Below, piece after piece: positions 8,949 to 19,902 of a stretch of DNA of 64,000 nt. The notes under the pieces were generated by a model. That model had not been told where the DNA came from and searched no databases. It saw only the letters and a list, made by a program, of their open reading frames with translations. Position 1 is the first letter of the stretch; each line of letters begins with the position of its first letter. The DNA is from Hymenobacter edaphi (lineage in GTDB: Bacteria; Bacteroidota; Bacteroidia; Cytophagales; Hymenobacteraceae). The stretch is taken from assembly GCF_003258365.1 (NCBI RefSeq), contig NZ_QHKM01000002.1, positions 124,001 through 188,000 of the forward strand. The letters are read 5' to 3'. A program made the translations under genes and the position numbers.

Positions 8949-9127
8949 AAGTTGCGGGGCGGCTGGTTAGCCGCCGGCCCAGTACCAAGAAAGCCGGAAG
9001 TACGTTGCGCGAAGCCGTCGGTCAGCCTGCGCCGAGCGAAGAGCCGGCTCCGGCTCGAACGAAGCCGTGCAGACGTGCCGCGTTTCCTCGCCCCGCGCAG
9101 GACGACCAGCCTTAAACAGCTCCGGGC

Positions 9128-9913
9128 TTAGGCATTGAGCAGCACCAGGGCCAGCACCGCCACAAGAGCCAGGCCGATGCCTCCGATGACCGCCGCTGCC
9201 GACGAGCCAAAAATCAACCCTAGAACAAGCGTTGCTAGAAAAACCGAAGCCACTGCCACGGTTACTTTGACCAGAAAACGGCCCAGCGCGTCAATGCCAT
9301 CGGCGGGATGCGCGGCCGCAACGCGAGTAGAAGTTCGCAAAGGCCGCGCGGCGGAATTCCAGCTGCCGGCATAGCCGCGCCCCAGAAACAGGTACCCCGG
9401 TACGCCCAGCGCCAGCCCGCTCAACAAGCCCGGCCAGCCGCCAATGATCAGGCCCACCGCCAAGCCAATGCCCACCAGAGCCAGGCCACCGAGGAAAAAC
9501 AACTCGTCGGTACTGACAGCCGGGCGCAGTGGTAGAAGCGACTGATTGACGGAGTAAGCCCGCGCCGTCGTCCGCCAGACATGGGACGACCGAGGGGCCG
9601 CCTGATGGCGTTGCCCGGCAGTGGAGCGGGTGGGCCGCTCCAGAAGCGGCGGCGCAGCAATGGGCCGCGGCGGTTTTGGGGCCGCCCGTCGAGAAATGGT
9701 CGGGGCCGCGGCGAGTGGGGCCGTTTTAGGCTGCTGGCTCGCCACGGCGGAAACCGGCCGCTCCACTACCGCCGAATCGGAAGCCGCCACGGAAGCGGGC
9801 GGCCGCGGCGCGGGCCAAAAGCCGAAATAGAACGCCGAACGGCTGCTCTGGCAGCTGCCCAGCAGCACCAGCAGCACCAGCAGACACAAAAAGCACCTCG
9901 GATAAACGCGCAT
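9128..9913 (-). CDS. lipoprotein with C-terminal membrane segments
   Basis: 261 residues: a lipoprotein signal ending in LLGSC-QSSRSAFYFG, a long Pro/Ala/Arg-rich linker (residues ~35-120), and a C-terminal region with at least two hydrophobic segments each (ELFFLGGLALVGIGLAVGL, and the last ~50 residues). It is the first of four consecutive minus-strand lipoproteins that share C-x(4-5)-[SA]-F-x-F or a close variant right after the lipobox. Function unknown; the layout suggests an anchor plus membrane helices, not an enzyme. Confidence 0.65.
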   Translation of the reverse strand: MRVYPRCFLCLLVLLVLLGSCQSSRSAFYFGFWPAPRPPASVAASDSAVVERPVSAVASQQPKTAPLAAAPTISRRAAPKPPRPIAAPPLLERPTRSTAGQRHQAAPRSSHVWRTTARAYSVNQSLLPLRPAVSTDELFFLGGLALVGIGLAVGLIIGGWPGLLSGLALGVPGYLFLGRGYAGSWNSAARPLRTSTRVAAAHPADGIDALGRFLVKVTVAVASVFLATLVLGLIFGSSAAAVIGGIGLALVAVLALVLLNA

Positions 9914-9950
9914 AAACGCTGGCGAGAGTTGCGGACTACGTAAGGCAGTG

Positions 9951-10454
9951 CTAGGGCATGTCGCCCTTGCCGAAGCCCCAGATCATGATGCCCAGTATCA
10001 CCAGCAGGCTCAGGGCGAACAGCCCCGCCCCGGCCCAGCCGCCGACGGCAACCCAAAGCACAATACCGCCCGCCAACGCCAGGAGGCTGAGAACGTCGCG
10101 CACATCGCCTCCCCGCAGCGCCGGCTCTGCCCGCCGCCGAACCGCGGCCGGGCGCTGAACTCGGCGGCTCACTGCGGCAGCCGGCCGGGCCCGGTGCCTG
10201 GCCGCGGGGGCGGGCGAGGAGGGCAGGCGGGGCGGAAGCAGCCGGTGGGGCACCCGGCGAACCGGGCGCGGCGGGCTTGTTTCCGGGGCGGCAGCTTCGC
10301 CGGCTACGGGTGGCGGGCCCGCCGCAACGGGCCGGGCCGCTGCCGGGGCGGCCCGGCGGAAGTGGAAAGCCGCCTGCTGCGTGCGGCAGCCGACGGCCAG
10401 CACGCTGGTCAACAACAGGGTAGAACAAAGCCAATGGCTGACCAACCGAAGCAT
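9951..10454 (-). CDS. lipoprotein paralogue, linker plus membrane segments
   Basis: 167 residues. The signal peptide ends at LAVGC, followed by RTQQAAFHFRRAAP, a Pro/Arg/Ala linker, then two hydrophobic helices (VLSLLALAGGIVLWVAVGG and AGLFALSLLVILGIMIW). It has the same architecture as its neighbours at 9128 and 10475 and is probably co-transcribed with them. Function unknown. Confidence 0.65.
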   Translation of the reverse strand: MLRLVSHWLCSTLLLTSVLAVGCRTQQAAFHFRRAAPAAARPVAAGPPPVAGEAAAPETSPPRPVRRVPHRLLPPRLPSSPAPAARHRARPAAAVSRRVQRPAAVRRRAEPALRGGDVRDVLSLLALAGGIVLWVAVGGWAGAGLFALSLLVILGIMIWGFGKGDMP

Positions 10455-10474
10455 GGCACGTGAGGCGAAATACC

Positions 10475-11044
10475 TTACATATTAAAGAACTCCTGGAAGA
10501 TTTCCTGCCAGGCGTGCTTGCCGCCGATGCCGAGCACCAGGAAATAGTCGCCGAGCAGCATGATGGCCGCGCCCACGCCCAGCCCCAGCCAGCCGCCCAG
10601 CCATAGCCCCACGGCCACGCTGCCCACAATGAGCAGGGCTCCCAGCACGATGTGCCAGGTATCGTGCGGGCGGCGGCCCTCGTCGGCCGGCCGGCGGACT
10701 TGATGGCGGCTCACGCGGCGCAGCGGCCGCACAAAGGGCGCACGGCGGTGCACCACGCGGGCGGCCGGAATAGCCCCCGCAGCGGATGGCTGAACGGCGG
10801 CGCGCGCCGCTGCACGTGGCGCCGAAGCCGGTGCTTCTGCGGTTGGCTGGGGAGCAGGAGTTACAGCCAGGTCGGCGGGGCCGGCCAAGGCCACTGGGCC
10901 GGCCAAGGCCACTGGGTTGGCAGCGGCCGAGGGCGCGGGCTGAAAGGAAAAGGAGGCCTTGGCGCCGGCGCAACCGGTCAGCAAGCCCCCGAGCAAGCCA
11001 GCCCAGGCGGCCTGGCGCACAACGCGAGGGGTAGAAAAACGCAT
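10475..11044 (-). CDS. lipoprotein paralogue, linker plus membrane segments
   Basis: 189 residues from the ATG at 11044 (MRFSTPRVV). The signal peptide ends at LLTGC, then AGAKASFSFQPAP. A low-complexity linker contains a tandem repeat of PVALAG, and two hydrophobic helices follow (IVLGALLIVGSVAVGLWLGG and LGLGVGAAIMLLGDYFLVLG). It has 20 nt to the next gene in the row. Function unknown. Confidence 0.65.
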   Translation of the reverse strand: MRFSTPRVVRQAAWAGLLGGLLTGCAGAKASFSFQPAPSAAANPVALAGPVALAGPADLAVTPAPQPTAEAPASAPRAAARAAVQPSAAGAIPAARVVHRRAPFVRPLRRVSRHQVRRPADEGRRPHDTWHIVLGALLIVGSVAVGLWLGGWLGLGVGAAIMLLGDYFLVLGIGGKHAWQEIFQEFFNM

Positions 11045-11180
11045 CAGCAAGTAGCGTAAGCTGCGCCAATGTAAGCGGCAGTGGGCCTAGGTACGCACCG
11101 GCCGCAAAGCAGTTCGCCGCGCCCGGTCCCCATCACAAGACCTGACGCGGCGACGCATCCACTCATTTCCCTTCCCCGGT

Positions 11181-11417
11181 TTAGCGCTCCGCTTCTGTCC
11201 GCTCGGCTAGCAGCGCCCGTGCCTCCGTGGCCGGCAGCACCACCCGCGTGGGCTCGGGGCCCTGCGAGCTGTGCATGAGCACCACGGCCTCGGTGCTATC
11301 CGTCGCGTCGACGGCGGTAAACTGCCACTGCGGCGTGGTCAGCGCCGATTTGGTGGTCTGGCAGCTGGCCAACGTCAGCGCGGAAAAAGTCAATATTAGA
11401 GCGTAGCGGAGCAGCAT
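11181..11417 (-). CDS. small lipoprotein
   Basis: 78 residues from the ATG at 11417. The lipobox is LASC-QTTKSALTTP, echoing the CQSSRSAFYF motif of its downstream neighbours, but there is no linker or C-terminal membrane part. The longer frame (from 11531) adds a sequence without family features. Function unknown. Confidence 0.6.
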   Translation of the reverse strand: MLLRYALILTFSALTLASCQTTKSALTTPQWQFTAVDATDSTEAVVLMHSSQGPEPTRVVLPATEARALLAERTEAER

Positions 11418-11591
11418 AATTGGGGTTCGGTGGTGGCGACAGTACAAAACTATCCTGTCGTTCAGCGCCCTAACCGTCCGCCTCGCCGAAACTGTTCCCC
11501 CTCTGTGCGAAAAACCGTTCCGGCTGGCCAAAGCGCTGATAGCGTGCGAATAGGTACCCGGTGGGGCAACGTTGAAGAGCGTTTTCGACGG

Positions 11592-12242
11592 CTACGTCAG
11601 AAAGCGCAAGAGCGCCGCATCATTGATGCTGCTAGTGTGCAGATTCCAGCGGCGGTACAGCGGAAAAAAATGGTTTTGCACCAGCGGATGCCCGGCGCCG
11701 GTCAACCCAGCGGGCCAGCGCCCGTGCAGCGCCGCCGAAGCCAGCAACGCCTGGTCCCAACTGCACCACAGATTCAGCCAGGACAGCTCGCCGGCAACCA
11801 AGCGGGCCTGCACCGATACCGAGCCGGGGACAAAGCCGGCCGCCACATCAGCTTGCACGAAGACCACGCGGCGTACGCTCGGCTCCAGGGCGTACGCCGC
11901 CGCGTAGTGCAGCCACAACTGGCAGCCCAAGGAATGGCAAAGGATTACTTCCGGCTGTTGCGCCCGGCACTGCTCGTGCAGGGCGCGCAAGGTGGCGGTC
12001 CGGGTGGTCTGCCGGCGCTCCAGGGCGTAAAGCCGCCAGTGCGTCCGCGGATTGAGGTGGCCCGCCAGGGCGGCCGCCTGCGCCGTTACACCCCAGCGGA
12101 AAGCAGCGGCGCGACCAGTAGCCAGTAAAGGTCGCGCCGCTCCGAAGCCGGCATGCGCGCTGAGTGGGCCGTGCTGCAGTGGCCGCCGGAGCTCAGTGCC
12201 GTAGCCGGGAATGAGCAGTACCCCGCCCGAAATCTGCCCCAT
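11592..12242 (-). CDS. alpha/beta hydrolase-like protein
   Basis: 216 residues from the ATG at 12242 (MGQISGGVLLIPGYG). GGVLLIPGYGTE fits the oxyanion-hole strand and loop of alpha/beta hydrolases. VILCHSLGCQLWL fits the nucleophile elbow, with Cys in the first position (C-H-S-L-G). A late GAGHPLVQN supplies a candidate His. It resembles RBBP9/YdeN-type small hydrolases. Substrate unknown. Confidence 0.6.
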   Translation of the reverse strand: MGQISGGVLLIPGYGTELRRPLQHGPLSAHAGFGAARPLLATGRAAAFRWGVTAQAAALAGHLNPRTHWRLYALERRQTTRTATLRALHEQCRAQQPEVILCHSLGCQLWLHYAAAYALEPSVRRVVFVQADVAAGFVPGSVSVQARLVAGELSWLNLWCSWDQALLASAALHGRWPAGLTGAGHPLVQNHFFPLYRRWNLHTSSINDAALLRFLT

Positions 12243-12343
12243 GATAGCAGCCCTTAGCCCGCAGACAAGGCACGACGAACGAAACAACGACGGAGCAAAA
12301 GCCCCCGGCAAAGTCGTTGGTGTGCCTCGTTTTGGTTTACCGC

Positions 12344-13606
12344 CTAAAACGCCAGAATTACCTCCTCAATCACGTCGCAGGCTTCGTGCAGCTGCTCTTC
12401 GGTGATGACCAGCGGCGGGGCGAAGCGGATGATGTCGCCGTGGGTGGGCTTGGCCAGCACGCCGCGCTCCATCAGGGTCACGCACACGTCCCAGGCGGTG
12501 CGGCCGTCGGCGGCGGGCTTGATGACGACGGCGTTGAGCAGGCCCTTGCCGCGCACCAGCTCCACCACTTCGGGGCGCTTGGCCTGCAGGCGGCGCATCC
12601 GCTCGCGGAACACCTCGCCCAGGAAGCGGGCGTTTTCGGTCAGCTTTTCCTCCAGCAACACGTCGAGGGCGGCTACCAGCACGCAGCAGGCCAGCGGGTT
12701 GCCGCCGAAGGTGCTGCCGTGCTGCCCGGGCTTGATGCCCAGCATGATTTCGTTGCGGGCCAGCACCGCCGACACCGGCAGCACCCCGCCCGAGAGGGCC
12801 TTGCCCAGCACCAGCATATCGGCGTGCAGGCCCTCGTAGCAGGAGGCCAGCAGCTCGCCGGTGCGGCCCAGCCCGGTCTGGATTTCGTCGGCAATCAGCA
12901 ACACCTTGTGCTTTTTGCAAATGGCGTGGGCGTGGGCCAGGTAGCCATCCGAAGGCACCACCACGCCGGCCTCGCCCTGAATGGGCTCGACAAGGAAGGC
13001 GCACACGTGCGGGTCCTGCACGGCCGCTTCCAGGGCCGCCAGGTCGTCGTAGGGCACCACCTGGTAGCCGGGCATGTAGGGGCCAAAGCCGCCGGTGGAG
13101 TCCGGGTCGGTGCTGAAGGAGATGATGCCGGTGGTGCGGCCGTGGAAGTTGTGCTCAGCCACCACGATGCGGGCCTGGTTGGGGGCAATGCCTTTCTGCT
13201 CGTAGCCCCAGCGGCGGGCCAGCTTCAGGGCGGTTTCCACGGCTTCGGCGCCCGAGTTCATCAGCAGGGCTTTGTCGTAGTTGAACAGCTCGCAGAGGTA
13301 TTTTTCGGCCCGGCCGAGCTGGTCGTTGTAGAAGGCGCGCGAGGTCAGCGTGAGCTTCTGGGCCTGCTCGGTGAGGGCCCGGATGATGCGCGGGTGGCAG
13401 TGGCCCTGGTTGACGGCCGAGTAGGCGGAAAGGAAGTCGTAGTAGTGCTTGCCTTCCACGTCCCAGAGGTGCACGCCCTCGCCGCGGCTGAGCACCACCG
13501 GCAACGGGTGGTAGTTGTGGGCGCCGTACTGGTCTTCCAGCTGCATCACATCGTGGCTGCTGAGCTGAATGGGGGCGGCGGTAGCGGGGGGCGTGCTGAC
13601 GGACAT
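12344..13606 (-). CDS. rocD: ornithine-oxo-acid aminotransferase
   Basis: 420 residues, a PLP fold-type I class III aminotransferase. The enzyme converts ornithine and 2-oxoglutarate to glutamate semialdehyde and glutamate, linking arginine and proline metabolism. Visible features: NSGAEAVETALKLARRWGY (cofactor phosphate binding), LLIADEIQTGLGRTG (the Asp that pairs with the pyridine N), and the Schiff-base Lys at about 269 in VLGKALSGG. N-terminal YGAHNYHPLPVVL is typical of RocD. I chose the ATG at 13606 by family length. Divergent from ridA. Confidence 0.93.
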   Translation of the reverse strand: MSVSTPPATAAPIQLSSHDVMQLEDQYGAHNYHPLPVVLSRGEGVHLWDVEGKHYYDFLSAYSAVNQGHCHPRIIRALTEQAQKLTLTSRAFYNDQLGRAEKYLCELFNYDKALLMNSGAEAVETALKLARRWGYEQKGIAPNQARIVVAEHNFHGRTTGIISFSTDPDSTGGFGPYMPGYQVVPYDDLAALEAAVQDPHVCAFLVEPIQGEAGVVVPSDGYLAHAHAICKKHKVLLIADEIQTGLGRTGELLASCYEGLHADMLVLGKALSGGVLPVSAVLARNEIMLGIKPGQHGSTFGGNPLACCVLVAALDVLLEEKLTENARFLGEVFRERMRRLQAKRPEVVELVRGKGLLNAVVIKPAADGRTAWDVCVTLMERGVLAKPTHGDIIRFAPPLVITEEQLHEACDVIEEVILAF

Positions 13607-13736
13607 GGTGGGGAATGGGGTTTGGTGAACGGGAGCGGGGAAGGTCCTAAAAGTACGCAAAACGGCTGCCCGAGGTACCGGCGGCTTACCGATGCCGCGG
13701 GGCACCGGCGCCGAGCAGCCGATGCCCCGCGGCAGC

Positions 13737-13744
13737 TACCTTTG
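13737..13744 (+). promoter_or_regulatory. -7 box TACCTTTG for ridA
   Basis: Matches TAnnTTTG exactly, 30 nt before the ATG at 13775. No clear TTTG at the -33 position. Confidence 0.5.
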
Positions 13745-13774
13745 CGGCCACCGCTACTTCTCACCCGCTGCTGC

Positions 13775-14155
13775 ATGGAAATCCTGCACCACCCCGACGC
13801 CCCGCAGGCCGTCGGGCCCTACTCCCAGGCCATCGTCACGGGCGGCCTCGTGTTCTGCTCCGGCCAGACGCCGCTCAACCCCGCCACCATGCGCATCGAG
13901 GCCACCACCATCGAGGAGCAGACGCGGCAGGCGCTGATCAACCTCGACGTGGTGCTGTCGGCCCGCGGCCTGGGGTTGCAGGACGTGGTCAAGACCACCG
14001 TGTTTCTGAAGAACTTCGCCGATTTTCAGCGCATGAACGCCGTGTACGCCGTGGTGTTCGGCACGCACCGCCCGGCCCGCACCACCGTGGAAGTGTCGCG
14101 GCTGCCGCTGGAGGCACTGGTCGAAATCGAATGCATTGCCGCCCTGCGGGGGTAA
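13775..14155 (+). CDS. ridA: RidA family enamine/imine deaminase
   Basis: 126 residues with the YjgF/RidA signature: GPYSQAI near the N-terminus, GLVFCSGQTPLNP, the substrate-binding Arg of RPARTTVEVSRLP, and a VEIECIA ending. RidA hydrolyses reactive 2-aminoacrylate formed by PLP enzymes and works as a trimer. The short frame from 13775 has family length. Confidence 0.92.
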   Translation: MEILHHPDAPQAVGPYSQAIVTGGLVFCSGQTPLNPATMRIEATTIEEQTRQALINLDVVLSARGLGLQDVVKTTVFLKNFADFQRMNAVYAVVFGTHRPARTTVEVSRLPLEALVEIECIAALRG

Positions 14156-15801
<1,646 letters not shown>

Positions 15802-15927
15802 ACAACTCGGGCCCCGGCGCCGTGTAGTGGCCGGCGGAGCGCGCCGCCAAAGAACGCACCGGGGCCGCAGAACTCGCGGCGGCGGCCCCGGTGCGGGGAA
15901 GGCTAACGCACTATTTTTCAGGGATAG

Positions 15928-15958
15928 TTTGACTTAGTCAGACTTTTGCCGATATTTG
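15928..15958 (+). promoter_or_regulatory. rpmB promoter (TTTG-N19-GATATTTG)
   Basis: TTTG (15928-15931) and GATATTTG (15951-15958, one mismatch to TAnnTTTG) have the canonical 19-nt spacing of Bacteroidota sigma-ABfr promoters. The ATG lies 43 nt further on. Confidence 0.65.
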
Positions 15959-16000
15959 CGTCCCTTTTTCTAGCATCGTCACTTCAAAGTACACATAGCC

Positions 16001-16240
16001 ATGGCCCGAGTTTGTGATCTGACCGGCAAGCGCACGCGCGTTGGTAACAACGTGTCGCACGCCAACAACAAGACCAAGCGCAAGTTCTACCCGAACCTGC
16101 AGAAGAAGCGCTTCTACATCCCCGAAGAGGATGCTTGGGTAACGCTGCGCGTAGCCGCTTCGACTATCCGCACGATCAACAAGAACGGCATCATGGCCGT
16201 GCTCAAGAAAGCCAAGCAGGAAGGCTACGTAGTATACTAG
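16001..16240 (+). CDS. rpmB: 50S ribosomal protein L28
   Basis: 79 residues beginning [20 protein letters not shown] and rich in Lys/Arg, a full-length bL28. It lies in the large ribosomal subunit near the E site. It stands alone behind its own promoter and ends before a strong terminator. In many bacteria rpmB and rpmG are neighbours; here a peptidase gene separates them by 2 kb. Confidence 0.98.
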   Translation: MARVCDLTGKRTRVGNNVSHANNKTKRKFYPNLQKKRFYIPEEDAWVTLRVAASTIRTINKNGIMAVLKKAKQEGYVVY

Positions 16241-16260
16241 TCCCGGCTGGTTGATACCGC

Positions 16261-16307
16261 GCCGTTGGCTGCCCGACACTAGCTGTTGGGCGGCCAACGG
16301 CTTTTTT
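16261..16307 (+). terminator. strong rho-independent terminator after rpmB
   Basis: A long stem starting gccgttggctgcccgaca and closing with its complement is followed by six T. Confidence 0.9.
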
Positions 16308-16443
16308 GCGTCCGGCTCCGTAAGCGGCGGCCCCGGCGAAAGTTGTGGCCGCGACAGCGCAACTTTCGCCCAACTTTCGCTTCTTTCAACCACGGCCAGC
16401 GCCACCGCCTCCGGTGCCGCGCGCAGCCCCGCTTATTTTTGGT

Positions 16444-18087
16444 ATGAAGTCGATGTCGTGGTTCCGTCGCGGAACCTTCGCGCTGCTTTGCGCGGGCGCC
16501 CTGAGCGCCGCGCCCGCCCTGGCCCAGCGTCCGGCCGGCCCCGGTCGCCCCGCTGATTTTCTGGACCCGGGCTTCCACCGCGGCCGCCGCGAAGCCCTGC
16601 GCCAGCTGCTGCCCGCAGGCGCGGCGGCGGTCATCTTTACGGCCCCGATGCGCAACCGCGCCAACGACGTCAGCTTCATCTTTCACCAAAACCCCGACCT
16701 CTACTACCTCACGGGCTACGACGAGCCCGACGGCGTGCTCGTGCTCTTCAAGGAGCCGCAGACGGTGGGCGGGCAGAGCGGCGTGACCGAGGCCCTGTTT
16801 GTGCAGCCCCGCGACCCGAAGCGCGAGCTGTGGAACGGCCGCCGCCTGGGCAAGGACGGCGTGAAGCAGGAGCTGAAGCTGCAATACGTGGCCGACAACA
16901 AGGAATTTGCCGCCGCGGGCATCAACTGGGATAAGTTCGGGCAGGTATTGCTGACGGAGCTGCCCGCCGACGTGCGCGACGACGCCAACGACCCGGCCGA
17001 CCTCTTCAGCCTCGTGGCCACGCTGCGCCAGCAGGCCAAGATTCCGGCCGACTTCGACCCCCGCGTGGCCGAGCTGCACCAGATGATCAGCCGCTTCGGG
17101 GTGGCCAACGCCGACAACCTGCGGCCCTACCTGACGGCCCAGGCCAGCGCCCAGCCGGCCCTGGCGGCCGACGCCTACGTGCAAGCCTACCTCAAAGCCG
17201 ACACCAAGGAAGCCCGCGAAAAGGCCGTGGCCAGCCGCCCCGTCGCCCGCATCGACATCACGACGCTGGGCCAGGCCCTGGACCAGCTGCGCGAGGTGAA
17301 GACGCCGGAAGAAATCAAGCTGCTGCGCCGCGCCATCCGCATCAGCGCGGTGGGGCAGCAGGAGGTGATGAAGGCGCTCAAGCCCAACATGGGCGAAATG
17401 GAAGTGCAGGGCCTGCACGAGTACGTGTACAAAAAGTACGGGGCCGAGTTTGAGGGCTACCCCAGCATCGTGGGGGCGGGGGCCAACGGCTGCATCCTGC
17501 ACTACGAAACCAACGACAAGCCCCGCATCGGCTCGGACCTCATCCTGATGGACTGCGGCGCCGAGTACCACGGCTACACCGCCGACGTGACGCGCACCGC
17601 CCCGCCCTCGGGCAAGTTTAACCCCGAGCAGAAGCAGATCTACGAGCTGGTGCTGGCCGCCCAGGACGCCGCCTTCTTGGCCTGCAAGCCCGGCGCCACC
17701 TTCCGCGCCCCGCACGAGGCGGCGGCCGGCGTCATTACCGAAGGCCTCAAGAAGCTCGGCATCATCAAGGAAGACGCGGAGGTGCGCCGCTACTTCCCGC
17801 ACGGCACCTCCCACTACCTCGGCCTCGACGTGCACGACCGGGGCCGCTACGGCCCGCTGGCCGCCGGCAACGTCATCACCGTGGAGCCCGGCATCTACAT
17901 TCCCGAAGGCAGCCCCTGCGACAAGAAGTGGTGGAACATCGGCGTGCGCATCGAAGACGACGTGCTTATCACGCCCGCGGGCTGGGAAAACCTCTCCAAG
18001 GAAGCCCCGCGCACCGTGGCCGAAGTGGAAGCCATGATGGCCAAGGCCAGCGCCCTGGACAATTTTAAGCTGCCGGAGCTGAAGTAA
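16444..18087 (+). CDS. pepP: exported Xaa-Pro aminopeptidase (M24B)
   Basis: 547 residues. It has an N-terminal signal peptide (FALLCAGALSAAPALAQ), then the aminopeptidase P N-terminal domain and a pita-bread M24 domain. The dinuclear metal ligands are visible: two Asp in LMDCGAEYHGYTADVTRT, His in HGTSHYLGLDVHD, Glu in TVEPGIYIPEG and Glu in VRIEDDVLIT. It removes N-terminal residues preceding proline. The signal peptide suggests a periplasmic location, unlike E. coli PepP. I chose the ATG at 16444 for its signal peptide. Confidence 0.9.
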   Translation: MKSMSWFRRGTFALLCAGALSAAPALAQRPAGPGRPADFLDPGFHRGRREALRQLLPAGAAAVIFTAPMRNRANDVSFIFHQNPDLYYLTGYDEPDGVLVLFKEPQTVGGQSGVTEALFVQPRDPKRELWNGRRLGKDGVKQELKLQYVADNKEFAAAGINWDKFGQVLLTELPADVRDDANDPADLFSLVATLRQQAKIPADFDPRVAELHQMISRFGVANADNLRPYLTAQASAQPALAADAYVQAYLKADTKEAREKAVASRPVARIDITTLGQALDQLREVKTPEEIKLLRRAIRISAVGQQEVMKALKPNMGEMEVQGLHEYVYKKYGAEFEGYPSIVGAGANGCILHYETNDKPRIGSDLILMDCGAEYHGYTADVTRTAPPSGKFNPEQKQIYELVLAAQDAAFLACKPGATFRAPHEAAAGVITEGLKKLGIIKEDAEVRRYFPHGTSHYLGLDVHDRGRYGPLAAGNVITVEPGIYIPEGSPCDKKWWNIGVRIEDDVLITPAGWENLSKEAPRTVAEVEAMMAKASALDNFKLPELK

Positions 18088-18221
18088 GCGGCCCGTTTTT
18101 CGTTGTTGGCTATTCCTTTTCCGGCGTCGCCAAAGCGGGCAATACGGCCTGCTGCCAGCCATTCGGGCCGGGCCACGGCCAAGGAATAACCAGAAATCAA
18201 CAACGAACAACCACTCAGGTG

Positions 18222-18252
18222 TTTGACTTTTTCAAACCATTTCGTATCTTTG
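18222..18252 (+). promoter_or_regulatory. rpmG promoter (TTTG-N19-TATCTTTG)
   Basis: A perfect Bacteroidota promoter: TTTG at 18222-18225, a 19-nt spacer and TATCTTTG at 18245-18252, 39 nt before the rpmG ATG. Confidence 0.85.
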
Positions 18253-18291
18253 CAGTCCTAAAATCGAAACCCACGTTCTGACCGTACCACG

Positions 18292-18474
18292 ATGGCCAAG
18301 AAAGGAAACCGGGTGCAGGTAATCCTGGAGTGCACCGAGCACAAGAACTCGGGCCAGCCGGGCACCTCGCGCTACATCACGACGAAAAACCGGAAAAATA
18401 CTCCGGAGCGTATTGAGTTGAAGAAATACAACTCGGTGCTCAAGAAAATGACCGTTCACAAGGAAATCAAGTAA
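18292..18474 (+). CDS. rpmG: 50S ribosomal protein L33
   Basis: 60 residues, [20 protein letters not shown] onward, ending [10 protein letters not shown]. It is full-length bL33. Only one Cys remains, so this is the zinc-free (C-) form. First gene of the rpmG-DUF4295-ftsY cluster typical of Bacteroidota. Confidence 0.97.
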   Translation: MAKKGNRVQVILECTEHKNSGQPGTSRYITTKNRKNTPERIELKKYNSVLKKMTVHKEIK

Positions 18475-18482
18475 GCTGAGTC

Positions 18483-18644
18483 ATGGCTAAGAAAGTAGTA
18501 GCTACCCTGAAAACCTCGGGCGGCAAAGACTGGGCTAAGGTTATCCGTGCGGTCCGCTCGCCCAAAACCGGCGCCTACACCTTCAAGGAGGAAATGGTGC
18601 CCGTTGACAAAGTGCAGGAGTTCCTCGCTACCGGCACCAAGTAA
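18483..18644 (+). CDS. DUF4295 small basic protein
   Basis: 53 residues, MAKKVVATLKTSGGKDWAKV onward, ending EFLATGTK. This matches DUF4295, a short Bacteroidota family regularly found between rpmG and ftsY. It is Lys-rich and probably ribosome-associated, but this is inference from its genomic position. It starts 8 nt after the rpmG stop. Confidence 0.9.
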   Translation: MAKKVVATLKTSGGKDWAKVIRAVRSPKTGAYTFKEEMVPVDKVQEFLATGTK

Positions 18645-18737
18645 GGCCTTTAGCGGGTGCGTACGGTCAAGAGGCTGTGCCAACGCCCATCCGGTGCCCC
18701 ATGGGGCCACCGTTACGCGCCCGTTCAATAAGTGAAG

Positions 18738-18765
18738 AAGTCCCGCCTTTCCGTGGGACTTTTTT
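18738..18765 (+). terminator. terminator after the rpmG-DUF4295 pair
   Basis: Stem aagtccc / gggactt with a 10-nt interior, followed by T residues. It separates the ribosomal genes from ftsY, which must have its own promoter or depend on read-through. Confidence 0.75.
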
Positions 18766-18901
18766 GCGTATTACCCCCGGTGTGCTGCGTGCTCAGAGCT
18801 TGGTGCCTGGGCCGGTGGCACCCCTCCGTCGCCGCAGACGGAAGGCAGCCGCGGCTGCCTGTCTCCCAAGCACCAAGCACTAGGCACGAAGCACCAGATA
18901 C

Positions 18902-19879
18902 ATGGGCCTGTTCGATTTTTTTAAGAAGGACAAGGAAAACCAGGAGCAGCGCGAATCCCTGGACAAGGGGCTGGAAAAAACCAAAACCAGCTTTTTCGAC
19001 CAGCTCAGCAAAGCCGTGGTGGGCAAGAGTACCGTCGACGAGGAAGTGCTCGACGAGCTGGAAACCGTACTCGTGCACGCCGACGTGGGCATCGACACCA
19101 CGGTGAAGGTTATTGACCGCATCGAGAAGCGCGTGGCCCGCGACAAGTACGTGGGCACCTCGGAGCTGGACCGCATTCTGCGCGAGGAAATTGCCGAGCT
19201 GCTGCAAAAGAACGACTCCGGCTCAACGGCCGTGCTCGAGCGCAGCGACCGGGCCAACGGGCTGCCCTTCGTGATTATGGTGGTGGGCGTCAACGGCGTG
19301 GGCAAAACCACGACCATCGGCAAGCTGGCCCACCGCTTCCACTCCGCCGGCAAGAAAGTGGTGCTTGGCGCGGCCGACACCTTCCGCGCCGCCGCCGTCG
19401 ACCAGCTCATCATCTGGGGCAACCGGGTGGGCGTGCCCGTCATTTCGCACGGCATGAACACCGACCCGGCCTCCGTGGCCTACGACGCGGTGCAGAAGGG
19501 CGTGGAAATGCAGGCCGACGTGGTCATCATCGACACCGCGGGGCGCCTGCACAACAAGGTGAACCTGATGAACGAGCTGAGCAAGATCAAGCGCGTGATG
19601 CAGAAGGTGATTCCCGACGCGCCGCACGAGGTGCTGCTGGTGCTCGACGGCAGCACCGGGCAGAACGCTTTCCTGCAGGCCAAGGAATTCACCAAAGCCA
19701 CCGAGGTGACGGCCCTGGCCATTACCAAGCTCGACGGCACGGCCAAGGGCGGCGTGGTCATCGGCATTTCCGACCAGCTGAACGTGCCGGTGCGCTACAT
19801 CGGCGTGGGCGAGAAAATGACCGACCTGCAGCTGTTCGACCGCCGCACCTTCGTCGATTCGCTGTTTTCCAAGAAGTAA
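18902..19879 (+). CDS. ftsY: signal recognition particle receptor FtsY
   Basis: 325 residues. N-terminal helical domain (residues ~1-105), then the SRP GTPase NG domain: G1 [10 protein letters not shown], the insertion-box segment [14 protein letters not shown]3 [10 protein letters not shown]4 [10 protein letters not shown], and the closing [12 protein letters not shown]. It docks ribosome-SRP complexes at the inner membrane for cotranslational insertion. The acidic A domain is short, as usual in this phylum. Confidence 0.97.
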   Translation: MGLFDFFKKDKENQEQRESLDKGLEKTKTSFFDQLSKAVVGKSTVDEEVLDELETVLVHADVGIDTTVKVIDRIEKRVARDKYVGTSELDRILREEIAELLQKNDSGSTAVLERSDRANGLPFVIMVVGVNGVGKTTTIGKLAHRFHSAGKKVVLGAADTFRAAAVDQLIIWGNRVGVPVISHGMNTDPASVAYDAVQKGVEMQADVVIIDTAGRLHNKVNLMNELSKIKRVMQKVIPDAPHEVLLVLDGSTGQNAFLQAKEFTKATEVTALAITKLDGTAKGGVVIGISDQLNVPVRYIGVGEKMTDLQLFDRRTFVDSLFSKK

Positions 19880-19902
19880 GGCCCGTGGCTGGACGCTATT
19901 TG

